Assembly: GCF_024199945.1 (NCBI RefSeq)
Contig: NZ_JANADP010000001.1
Coordinates: forward strand, 1,054,001 to 1,118,000
DNA from: Bradyrhizobium sp. CCGUVB4N
Lineage (GTDB): Bacteria; Pseudomonadota; Alphaproteobacteria; Rhizobiales; Xanthobacteraceae
Length of the DNA: 64,000 nucleotides
Reading direction: 5' to 3'
The number at the start of each line of letters is the position of its first letter. Within the stretch, counting starts at the first letter, position 1. The translations under genes were made by a program, and so were the position numbers. This document shows, piece after piece, positions 34,213 to 43,062 of the stretch. The notes beneath the pieces were generated by a model. That model did no database searches, had not been told where the DNA came from, and saw nothing but the letters and a program-made list of their open reading frames with translations.

Positions 34213-36696
34213 ATGAGGAGGACGGTTATTGTCCAGGGCGGGCTGGCTTTCGCCACCCGCCGCGCGGCCGCCGCTCGCGATGGCGAGAACGGTCTGCAGA
34301 TCATGACAATAACGCAATTGGCGGCGCGGCTGGCAGGCGGCTTCCTGCATCAGGTTACAGGCGAGGAGCTTGAATTTGTTGTCGCACGCGCCCTCGATGC
34401 AGGCGGCTTCGAGGACATCGAGACCGTTCGGCATCTTCCCGGGATGACGCGCGCCGTCGCACGAACGTTGAGGGCGGCATGGAACGCGGACACCCGTCTG
34501 GCTCACGCTCCGGACATTAACGCGCGAATCCGCGATCTTGCTCTGCTTGAGAACCGCGTGCGCGACTTTCTTGTCGGCGGCGCGCGCCTGCCGACGGATC
34601 TCCGTGACGAGGGGCGCGCGCGAATGCAATGGGCGCTTGAGGTGTTGGGCCCGGTCTCCATCATGGGGGTACACTTCATCGAGCCGGTCTGGCGACCGAT
34701 CGTCCATGATCTCTGCGCCATGGCGCCAGTCGTCTGGACCGCGCCGCCCGGCGCCGACACGGCCTGGTTTCGAGGTGAGGTCAGAACGGTGACTGCCGTG
34801 ACGGCGACGCCCGTCCAGGTCACATGCGCTGATCCGCGCCACGAGGTGCTCGAGGCTTTTCGCTGGGCGCGCGCCTTGATCGCCTCGGGACAAGCCGAGC
34901 CCAGTGACATAGCGATCTGTGGCGTCAGCACCGACGAATGGGACGAGTACATTGTCGCGCTGGCGCAAGAGACCGAACTGCCGGTTAGCTTTCCGCACGG
35001 CCGGCCGTGTCTCGGCACCACGGATGGACAGCGTTGCGCGGCGCTCGCCGATGTCCTGCTTCACGGCTTGAGCCAAGCCCGTGTGCGGCGTCTGTTTGCT
35101 CTGTCAGCAGGTCAGCGAACGGCGCTTGACGCCTTGCCGCGCGACTGGCTGCGCGTGCCGCGCAGCGCGTCGCTGACCTCGGCCGCGGAATGGGGTCGGG
35201 CCCTCGACCAACTGACCTTTTCGGATACCGACCCGCGTCCGATTGTGATGCCGCTGTTGACCTTGCTGGAACGAGGAACGGCCGCTGCCGAAGAAGGAGC
35301 GGACGTGTTCCTGCGTGGCCGTGCGCGCCGCCTTTGGGAACGAGCGACACGAAGCGCGCCAGCGGCCGCTCTGGAGCTTTCGCTGCGGAAAATCCGTGTC
35401 GAGGATGAGCGAGATGCCAGTGACGCCGTGGTCTGGGCGCCAGCATGGCAGCTAGCCGCATCGCCACGCCCTTGGGTTCGTTTGCTTGGACTGACCGAGC
35501 GCGGATGGCCGCGCGCGTCCGGCGAAGACCCTCTGCTGCCGGACCATATCGGACCGCTGGGTCCGCTCGACGCCGATCCGCCCGCTGAAGCGGACCGGCG
35601 GGCATTCGCCATCATTGCCGCTTGCGCGACACAGGGCATTGTTCTTTCGCGCAGCCGTCGCAACGCGCAGGGCGGTCGGGCGGGCCCGAGCCCGCTCCTG
35701 GCTCCGGGCGGCAATGCGCTCGCGCTAGCGCGCACGCGGATCGCAGAGCACGCGGCGAGCGAATCGGACCGACTTACCGCTCGCCCGCAAGAGATAGCGG
35801 GGCACCTCGCGACAGGCTCCGCTCTGCAGTGCTGGCAGAGCTGGCACAGACCAGAGTTGACAGCCCATGACGGGCTGCTGGTCGCGGGGCACGCCGTGAT
35901 CGCCGAAAGCCTCGCGGAGATCCAGTCGCCGACTTCGCTCGCGCGCTTGCTGCGCGATCCGCTGGGCTTTGTCTGGAAATACGCCCTCGGATGGCGTGCA
36001 CCGGACGACCGGGAGCGTCCACTGATGCTCCCGCCCGACGAGTTCGGCCGGCTGGTCCATGAGCTGCTGCGCCGCGCCGTCGACGCGCTGGAGCCGGTGC
36101 CCGGGTTCACCGTGGCCGGCACGGAGGAGATTGAGGGCGCGCTGGCGGCGGCGGTGCGACAAGTGATTGCAGCATGGCCGCTGGAACGGCCGGTGCCCCC
36201 CGAGGTGCTCTGGGTCAACACCGTACGCCAGGCATCGGCCTTGGCGCTGGCTGGCCTGACGAACGAGAAATTCACCGAGAGCGGCACGCGCAGCTGGACC
36301 GAGGTGCCGTTCGGTGAACATGCCGATCCGCCAAAGGCGGTGAACCCCGATTGGCCATGGGACCCTACGTTGCGGGTCGATGTGCCCGGTACTGCGGTCG
36401 CCATTCGCGGGAAGATCGATCGCCTCGACCTGCGCGCCGGCGGTGTCGCTGTCCGTGTGACCGATTACAAGACAGGCGAGCGGCCGGAGAATGCCGCCGA
36501 CAGAGTCATTGCCGGCGGCGCCGAGCTGCAACGGGTGCTGTACGCCTTGGCATGCCGCCAGCTTCTGTCGGAGGTGCCCGCCATTCGAACCCGGCTCATC
36601 TATCTCAAGGACGAACCAGCGATCTTCTTGTTGCCGGATATCGATGACGCAATTGCGCAAACCGCAGCTTCGTCAACGCGGCCGCCGCCGCCTTGA
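34213..36696 (+). CDS. PD-(D/E)XK nuclease family protein (RecB/AddB-like)
   Basis: Protein of 827 residues. The C-terminal 180 residues are a RecB-family nuclease: LPPDEFGRLVHELLRRAVDAL (helix with conserved H), then GKIDRLDLRAGGVAVRVTDYKTGE (about 733-756), giving the D and D-x-K catalytic set, and ELQRVLYALACRQLL. The first 600 residues look like a degenerate helicase arm as in AddB (FRWARALIASGQAEPSDIAICG, RLLGLTERGWPRASGEDPLLP). The start is chosen at ATG 34213; an in-frame GTG at 34207 is possible. There is a 151-base gap after DUF6527 with no other gene. It likely pairs with the AddA-like protein downstream to process DNA ends. Confidence 0.82.
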   Translation: MRRTVIVQGGLAFATRRAAAARDGENGLQIMTITQLAARLAGGFLHQVTGEELEFVVARALDAGGFEDIETVRHLPGMTRAVARTLRAAWNADTRLAHAPDINARIRDLALLENRVRDFLVGGARLPTDLRDEGRARMQWALEVLGPVSIMGVHFIEPVWRPIVHDLCAMAPVVWTAPPGADTAWFRGEVRTVTAVTATPVQVTCADPRHEVLEAFRWARALIASGQAEPSDIAICGVSTDEWDEYIVALAQETELPVSFPHGRPCLGTTDGQRCAALADVLLHGLSQARVRRLFALSAGQRTALDALPRDWLRVPRSASLTSAAEWGRALDQLTFSDTDPRPIVMPLLTLLERGTAAAEEGADVFLRGRARRLWERATRSAPAAALELSLRKIRVEDERDASDAVVWAPAWQLAASPRPWVRLLGLTERGWPRASGEDPLLPDHIGPLGPLDADPPAEADRRAFAIIAACATQGIVLSRSRRNAQGGRAGPSPLLAPGGNALALARTRIAEHAASESDRLTARPQEIAGHLATGSALQCWQSWHRPELTAHDGLLVAGHAVIAESLAEIQSPTSLARLLRDPLGFVWKYALGWRAPDDRERPLMLPPDEFGRLVHELLRRAVDALEPVPGFTVAGTEEIEGALAAAVRQVIAAWPLERPVPPEVLWVNTVRQASALALAGLTNEKFTESGTRSWTEVPFGEHADPPKAVNPDWPWDPTLRVDVPGTAVAIRGKIDRLDLRAGGVAVRVTDYKTGERPENAADRVIAGGAELQRVLYALACRQLLSEVPAIRTRLIYLKDEPAIFLLPDIDDAIAQTAASSTRPPPP

Positions 36697-36844
36697 CGCG
36701 CGGCCATGCTGTCCCAGGGCCGGCGGCCGATGACCGTCTCAACGATCTTCGGCTCGCGCTTCCTGCATCTCCAGCCTACTTCCGCAGAAAGCAGGCTGCA
36801 TTTGTCGCCGCCGCCGGCGATCTCGCCCGGTTCTGGGAGTTGCC

Positions 36845-39800
36845 ATGAATGAGCTTGCCGACAGCGCCGACCGGCGGCGCGCGCTCACGGTCCTTGATCA
36901 AACCTTGCTGGTCGAAGCCGCAGCAGGCACCGGCAAGACCTCGCTGCTGGCCGGGCGCGTGACAATGCTGCTTGCGAGCGGCATCGCACCACGCAACATC
37001 GCCGCCATTACATTCACCGAGCTCGCGGCCGGAGAATTGCGCGTGCGCGTGGAGCGGTTCGTCAACGAGCTGCTGAAGGGAACCATCCCTGAAGACCTGG
37101 CGCTCGCCGTCGACAAAGCGCTGACTGCGCCGCAGAGAGCTGCACTCATCGCGGCGCGCGCGCGGCTGGACGAACTGACGGCAACCACGATCCATGGCTT
37201 CTGCCACAAGCTGCTTCGCAGCTACGCGATCGAGGCGGGCGTCGATCCTGGCGCTGAGGTTCTCGATGCGGTCCAGACCGAGTTTGCCTTTACGACCGTG
37301 TTCGAGCGTTGGCTGCGACGGCGTCTCGGCGAGAACGCCGATCCGACCGATCCGGTCGTTGTCATGGCGCGCCGAGACCCAAGGGAAGCGGTCGACACGC
37401 TAAAAAAGCTCGGCAAGTTCCGGCGCGACTTTCGGACTGCAAAGCCTCTGCCCCGCGATCTTGCCGAACATGCCGATCTGGAGTTTGTCGAGAGCGTGCG
37501 GGAGTTTCGCCGCTGGATCGACGGCACAAAGGCTCCCGACCGGGCGCTCGAAGACGTTGCCGATCTTGAGAGGCTCGCCGCCTTCTTCGCAGGCGCCTTC
37601 GATTCTCCTCCGTCGTTCGAGCGGCTCTGGGAGCTTGCCCATCCGCCTCGCGTCAATGCAATGGCCTGGCGCTCCAACGATCTGCGCCCTTATCGGCGCT
37701 TGGGGGCCTGGAAATACGTTGCCGGCAAGGAAGGAACGCGCCTCGCAGAGCAGGCCACATCCCACTATGACCAGTGCGCGGCGGAGTTTCGTGCCCTTCT
37801 TGGCAGTATCGCGACAGCGCTAGTCGCGACCTTTTCCAGCGCGCTTGATGAGCTCCTTGAAGACTTCGAGGCATACAAGCGCAACGCTGCCGTTCTCGAC
37901 TTTGACGATCTGCTGCTCGCCACGCGCGCGCTTTTGCGCGGTCACGAGGCTGTCCGGCAAGCGGCGTCGAACCGCTACACGCGAATCCTCGTCGATGAAT
38001 TCCAGGACACCGATCCGGTGCAGGCTGAGATCCTGTTTCTGATCGCCAGCGCCCCCGGCGCGGCTCCGGCCTGGCAGGCGCGGAAACTGATTCCGGGCAA
38101 CCTGTTTATCGTCGGCGATCCCAAGCAAGCGATCTACAGATTCCGAGGCGCGGATGTAGCGACCTATATGGAGGCGCGCAAAGCTGTCGAGCGTCAGTTT
38201 CCCGACAAGATCCTGCGGATCACGACGAGCTTCCGGTCACGCGGCGAGATCCTAGACCACGTCAATCGCTGTTTCCGCGATCCGTTGGGCCGACAGGCCC
38301 CAGGTTACGTCCCCTTGGTGTCCTCGCTCGGTCCAGCAGAGCACGGTTTGCCTTGTGTTATGAAGGCCACGATCCGTATCAGCGAGAAGAGCCGCGCGGC
38401 GTTCATACGTGATGAGGAAGCGCGCGCCGTCGCCGACATCTGCGCCCAGCTCATCGGAAACGTCCGCGTGCGGCGATCCGGGGGAGAAAACTCCTTGATT
38501 GTGCCCGGCGACATCGCCTTGCTCGCGCCGGTCGGCACCGAGCTCTGGCGTTACGAACGGGCGCTCGAGGAGCGTGGCCTGCCGCTCGTCTCGCTGGCCG
38601 GTCGCAACCTCTTCCGGCGCCAGGAAACGCAGGATTTCGTCGCGCTGATCCGGGTGCTGGCGGACCCAGGTGATACGTTAGCACTCGGCGCCCTGTTGCG
38701 CGGACCGCTCGTCGGTCTCACCAATCACGAATTGCTCGATATCACGCGAGCGCTCGCGCCAGATGGGACAGAAGATCGCTCGCCGACGCCGAGGTTGACG
38801 CTGCAGACACAGCCAGAGCAGATCAACCATCCGCTGGCGCGGGAGACGCTGATCGTACTCCGAGATCTGCGGCGGCGTGTGCGTCGAACGACGCCATTTC
38901 TTCTGCTGAGCGAGGCGATCGATCGGCTGCGCGTGCGAGCCACGCTTGCCGCGCGGGGCAGCGATCAGGCCGCGCGGGCTCTGGCTAATCTCGACCTTCT
39001 GATGGAGCGCGCACGCCGCTACGGTGTGCGCGGTCTTAAGCAATTGGCGCAGGACATCGACGCTGACTGGGAGGGCGGACCCCTCGGACCCGAGCCCTAC
39101 GACGAAGCGCGGCTGGATGCGGACCGCGAAGCGATCGAAATCATTACGGTCCACAGCGCCAAGGGCCTCGAATGGCCGATCGTCATTCCGATCAATATGG
39201 GATCTGAACTGAGACGGCGCGAGCCATTTATCCACCGCCGTCAAGACGACACGCTGCACTGGGTGCTGGGCGATGTCGTTCCGCCAGCAATCGCGGATGC
39301 CATCAGCATCGATGACCAGGACAGTGCAGAGGAGCACGAGCGGCTCCTGTACGTCGCCTGTACGCGGGCAATCGAGATGCTGATCCTGCCGACGTTGTCG
39401 GTGCCGCGCGCCAAAAGCTGGGCACACCTTCTCGATCTGGGGCAGGACGATATCCCGGAATGGGATGCTGCGCACTTCTCTCGGCGTCCTCTGGCAAGGG
39501 TCGTGGCAGAAGAAAACCATCAGAGCGAAGAGGCGTTTGCAGCTGAGCAAACCTCGATCACGGATGTGTCCCGGCCGATCCGGTGGGTTCGGCCAAGCGA
39601 CGGCGACGCCGATCGCCTGGTTGAGGTTGCACGGGTCGACGAGGCCGCTGACCCTGACCCCTCGGGTCTTGTGACGGTCAAGGGCAGCGCAATCCGGGGC
39701 GCGGTGCTGCACAAGCTGATCGAAGAGGTGTTGACAGGAGAGATCGAGGAGGCGGCAGCTGTTCTGGAAGCCCGAGCCGGCGTCCTCCTCGCGCAGCTGG

Positions 39801-40150
39801 GCCCGCTAGAAGCGGGAACGGTGCCCGATCCGGTGGAGATGGCCGTGACCGCCTTACGAGCCCTGCGTCTGCCGGGCGTTGCAGAACACCGAGCCGCGCT
39901 CGTACCGGAGATCCCCCTCTATGGCGCCCGCGATGCTGGCAGAACCCTGACGGCCGGCCGCGCAGACGCCGTTGCCATCGCAGCCGGCCGAACCGTTCTT
40001 GCCTTTGACTGGAAGAGCGACGTGGCCCCGACTGCCGCCGACCGGCAGGCCTATGCCGGGCAGCTGCTGCAGTATCTGGAGGCAGTCGGTGCACCGCTCG
40101 GTGCTGTCGTCTATCTGACGCTCGGCGAACTGGACTGGATTGAACGATAA
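36845..40150 (+). CDS. AddA-like UvrD helicase-nuclease
   Basis: Protein of 1101 residues. The helicase motifs are Walker A VEAAAGTGKTSLLAG (about 23-37), AITFTELAAGELR, VLDFDDLLLATRALL, Walker B ILVDEFQDTDPVQ (about 381-393), VGDPKQAIYRFRGADVA, ITTSFRSRGEILDHVN and TVHSAKGLEWPIVIPINMG. A C-terminal RecB-like nuclease is visible as GRADAVAIAAGRTVLAFDWKSD, with D-W-K-x-D as the catalytic element (about 1054-1060), followed by QLLQYLEAVGAPLGAVVYL. It belongs with the AddB-like protein 148 bases upstream, resembling an AddAB end-resection complex dedicated to the island. It is the last gene of the run. Confidence 0.9.
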   Translation: MNELADSADRRRALTVLDQTLLVEAAAGTGKTSLLAGRVTMLLASGIAPRNIAAITFTELAAGELRVRVERFVNELLKGTIPEDLALAVDKALTAPQRAALIAARARLDELTATTIHGFCHKLLRSYAIEAGVDPGAEVLDAVQTEFAFTTVFERWLRRRLGENADPTDPVVVMARRDPREAVDTLKKLGKFRRDFRTAKPLPRDLAEHADLEFVESVREFRRWIDGTKAPDRALEDVADLERLAAFFAGAFDSPPSFERLWELAHPPRVNAMAWRSNDLRPYRRLGAWKYVAGKEGTRLAEQATSHYDQCAAEFRALLGSIATALVATFSSALDELLEDFEAYKRNAAVLDFDDLLLATRALLRGHEAVRQAASNRYTRILVDEFQDTDPVQAEILFLIASAPGAAPAWQARKLIPGNLFIVGDPKQAIYRFRGADVATYMEARKAVERQFPDKILRITTSFRSRGEILDHVNRCFRDPLGRQAPGYVPLVSSLGPAEHGLPCVMKATIRISEKSRAAFIRDEEARAVADICAQLIGNVRVRRSGGENSLIVPGDIALLAPVGTELWRYERALEERGLPLVSLAGRNLFRRQETQDFVALIRVLADPGDTLALGALLRGPLVGLTNHELLDITRALAPDGTEDRSPTPRLTLQTQPEQINHPLARETLIVLRDLRRRVRRTTPFLLLSEAIDRLRVRATLAARGSDQAARALANLDLLMERARRYGVRGLKQLAQDIDADWEGGPLGPEPYDEARLDADREAIEIITVHSAKGLEWPIVIPINMGSELRRREPFIHRRQDDTLHWVLGDVVPPAIADAISIDDQDSAEEHERLLYVACTRAIEMLILPTLSVPRAKSWAHLLDLGQDDIPEWDAAHFSRRPLARVVAEENHQSEEAFAAEQTSITDVSRPIRWVRPSDGDADRLVEVARVDEAADPDPSGLVTVKGSAIRGAVLHKLIEEVLTGEIEEAAAVLEARAGVLLAQLGPLEAGTVPDPVEMAVTALRALRLPGVAEHRAALVPEIPLYGARDAGRTLTAGRADAVAIAAGRTVLAFDWKSDVAPTAADRQAYAGQLLQYLEAVGAPLGAVVYLTLGELDWIER

Positions 40151-40305
40151 GACGTTCGGGCAGTTTCGAAGGCAGCTTTCAGTTAGACGTATGAGGCCAG
40201 TAGTGTTGCTGAAGATGACGCGAGGCAGAGGAATGAAACGGAGAAAATTGGCAACGTCACCGCCGGAATGGCAAGCCCCATCGTGCAACCAACTACGACG
40301 GCGCC

Positions 40306-40647
40306 ATGACAGACCGCTGCAATACGCTGCTGAGGGAGATCGTTTCTGATCCGGCGCGTCGGAGAGACATTCTCGCCGATCCGCGAAATCTCCATCGCGA
40401 ACTATTTGCATCCTTCGTGCCGCCAGGACACGATGAGTATGCCGGGACCTATCGAGGCACGCCGGACACGTCACTCGTCGACCGCAGGATCGTCACCGAT
40501 AGCCTGATCCAGCCAGGTAGCTATGAATTCTGCATTCCGGCCGAGGTGCCCGCGCGAATGGACCAATTAATACAGCAGACCCGCGCTTGTCTCGCTGATG
40601 CTAAACTCGGCGACTATGGCAGACTTCTCGCTCTAGTATCCGCTTTT
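40306..40647 (+). pseudogene. Fic-family N-terminal fragment cut by an IS630 element
   Basis: About 114 residues that look like the start of a Fic/DOC protein: RDILADPRNLHRELFASFVPPGHDEY, AGTYRGTPDTSLVDRR, IPAEVPARMDQLIQQT, LGDYGRLLALVSAF. In Fic proteins this is followed by the catalytic HPFxDGNGR loop, which is missing. Directly after LVSAF the sequence changes into the left end of an IS630-type element, and the frame stops 12 bases later (40659). The rest of the gene is not present elsewhere in the window. Inactive as AMP-transferase; family call moderately sure. Confidence 0.6.
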
Positions 40648-41493
40648 CTTGGAACGTGAGTCGTGATTCAAGGTCGGGATGATACCCGAAGCAAGAGAAG
40701 TCCACCTTTCGAGGAAAGATCGCAAGGTGCTTGAGGCGTGTTGCCGCTCGCCGGTGACATTGCAGCGCGATTTGAAGCGGGCGCGGATAGTTCTGTTGGC
40801 GGCGGATGGGCGCAGCACCCGGTCGATCGCCAAGGAAGTTGGGGTCCAGCCGCGGATTGTCAGCCTTTGGCGGCATCGCTATGCCGATCAAGGACTTGAA
40901 GGCCTGCAGGACAAGCCGCGGCCCGGCAAGCAGCCGATCTATACGAAGACGACCGACAAGCGGATTCTGAAGCTGCTGGATAAGCCGCCCCCGCAAGGGT
41001 TTGCGCGCTGGACCGGTCCTCTGCTGACCGAGGCGCTGGGCGATGTTGACGTCCAATATGTCTGGCGGTTCCTGCGCAACCACAAGATTGACCTCGCGGC
41101 TCGCAAATCCTGGTGTGAGAGCAACGACCCGAACTTTACGGCCAAAGCCGCCGATGTCGTTGGCCTTTACGTCGCCCCGCCAGCGAAGGCTATTGTGCTA
41201 TGCGTGGACGAGAAGCCCTCGATCCAGGCCTTGGAGCGAGCACAGGGCTATCTGAAGTTGCCCAATGGCCGCGCCTTGACCGGCCAGAGCCACGATTACA
41301 AGCGGCATGGCACCACAACATTGTTTGCGGCGCTCGAGGTCGCCACCGGAAAGATCATCGCTACGCATTCAAAACGCCGTCGCCGTGTCGAGTTTCTCGA
41401 TTTCATGAACAGCCTCACCGCGGCCTTTCCAGACCGAAAGCTCCACGTCATCCTCGACAACCTCAACACTCACAAGAAGAATGAGGATTGGCT
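40648..41493 (+). mobile_element. IS630-family element, right end missing
   Basis: Left part of an IS630-type insertion sequence: a short left end (exact edge between about 40634 and 40650) and most of the transposase. The right end is absent because an IS66-type element starts at 41494. No target duplication can be checked. Confidence 0.8.
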
Positions 41494-41497
41494 GTAA
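40679..41497 (+). pseudogene. IS630-type transposase, 3'-truncated
   Basis: 272 codons remain of a transposase that is normally about 350 residues. The N-terminal HTH (LKRARIVLLAADGRSTRSIAKEVGVQPRIVSLWRHRYADQGLEGLQD) and first DDE residues (IVLCVDEKPSIQALER; then HVILDNLNTHKKNEDWL) are present. The final catalytic E region is lost. The stop (TAA) is supplied by the IS66 terminal repeat that begins 4 bases before it. Inactive. Confidence 0.88.
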
Positions 41498-42542
41498 GCG
41501 CGCTTTTTGACGCACGGTGCAGCATGATCTCCTCGTCTGCGCAGGGCGGGGATTTTGATTGGTGGAGTGTCCCTGTTGGCTTTAAGGCGATCAGCCAGGG
41601 TTGATGGTCTCTGCGTGCTTGGCAAAGTTGAATGGCAACAGGTCTTCGATGTCGGCGTCGGGCGGACGCTGCGGCAGTTCAGCGAGCACGTGACATAGCC
41701 AGGCGTAGGGCTCAACGTCACAGGCCCGGCATGTCAGCACCAGGCTGTAGATCACCGCGCTGGCCTTTGCGCCGGCGACGGTGTCGCTGAACAACCAGTT
41801 TTTTCTTCCGGTCACAAAGGGTCTGATGTCGCGTTCGAGAACATTGTTGTCGATCGGCGCAAGGCCATCATTGGCGTAGCGGGCCAGATAATCCCATTGG
41901 TTGCGGGCATAGGCGATGGCCTTGCCGGTCAGGCTTTCGGGCAGCACGTTCGGCGCCTGATCGTCGAGCCAATTTTTGAACGCAGTCAGGACCGGGACGC
42001 TGTGCTGCTGGCGCAGCCGCAAGGCGTATTCGGCGCGCGTTTTGCCGTCGGGCGGCGTCTGGCGCGCCAGCCGCTCGACCTCATAACGCCCCAGCGCTTC
42101 AATCACCGCCGACAGCAACTGCGCGTCGCCGCCTTCCAGCGAAAGCGTCACGCCGTTGGGCATCGATGCCGTCAGCCGCCCTGCACAGGATCGCTCCGTC
42201 GCGCAAACCGGAATAAAAGCTGGCGCAATCGGCGCCCGCGCCTCCGGCTGGTCATCCCCGTTCTGAAGTTGTCGCTTGGCCACCCACTTGCGCAGCAGGT
42301 TCGCGTTCACGCCGTGTTGCAACGCCAGCCCCGCCAGCGACACGCCAGGCTGCAGACAGGCCTCGACCAGTCGCTGTTTGCTGGCCGGATCATAGCGACG
42401 CCGGCCATTGCACAACACGCCGACCGTCTCAAGTCTCAAAGGTTCTTCTGGAGTGATCATCGATGGTGTCCACCTCGCTCATGGTGGACACCTCATCCCA
42501 TCCCCGCGCTCAACTGCATAGGTGCGTAGAAAGGAGCGCTTA
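41494..42542. mobile_element. Internally deleted IS66-family element
   Basis: Terminal inverted repeats 41494-41512 (GTAAGCGCGCTTTTTGACG) and 42525-42543 (CGTAGAAAGGAGCGCTTAG) agree at 14 of 19 positions, starting with the IS66-type GTAAGCG. The right repeat is interrupted before its last base by the group II intron; that base is probably C at 44455. A normal IS66 element has tnpA, tnpB and tnpC over about 2.5 kb; here only about 1 kb remains. No 8-bp target duplication flanks it, so later rearrangement removed one side. Confidence 0.82.
41591..42460 (-). pseudogene. In-frame fusion of IS66 TnpA and TnpC C-terminus
   Basis: A 289-codon open frame. Residues about 1-125 are an IS66 TnpA-type HTH protein (RRRYDPASKQRLVEACLQPGVSLAGLALQHGVNANLLRKWVAKRQ). 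From about residue 128 it is the C-terminal part of the TnpC transposase (RLRQQHSVPVLTAFKNWLDDQ, AIAYARNQWDYLARY, LAPIDNNVLERDIRPFVTGRKNWLFSDTVAGAKASA, DVEPYAWLCHVLAELPQR). tnpB and the first two thirds of tnpC are gone, so the product is not an active transposase. The junction is in frame without a stop. Confidence 0.82.
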
Positions 42543-43062
42543 GTGCGGCTGCAAAGCCGATGAAAGATAGTTGATGAAAGTTCAATACGGAGAAGAAGTG
42601 GCGAATCACTCTGACCCCGAGTCATGCGACGAACGCCGCGAGGTGTGCGTCGAAGCGTTGACAGGGGAAACCGGCAGGCCAGCCATCGAGCCGCGAAATG
42701 TTCAATCCGGGATGCCGACGCTGTTAAGCGAAGCGGAAGGCAACACGGTGCATGGCGTCAATCGCAAGTCATGCCCCGATCTCGCGCGGTCGGAGACCCT
42801 GAGCATGCTGGGAAGTCTTTCATACGGAAGCAGCGAGATCTCATCAGTGTCCAGTGCATATGGGCTGGACGGGGCTGGGAAGGTCTTTGACCACAAGCCA
42901 GCCATCAACGCTGATGAGAAGTCGGATACACCCATATTACCGCGGAAGTTGCCGAACAAGGGAGTCGATCCCGCGGAGGCGATGGAGGGAAGGGGTGTAA
43001 TCGGAAGGAACGCCGACGAAACCCCAGCGTGCCGGACGCAGAGCCGGACTAAACACGCTTCG

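Noticed and set aside
42571..43062. Extended 608-residue group II maturase
   Set aside because: The first 164 codons overlap intron RNA structure and do not resemble the RT N-terminus; the protein is called from 43063.
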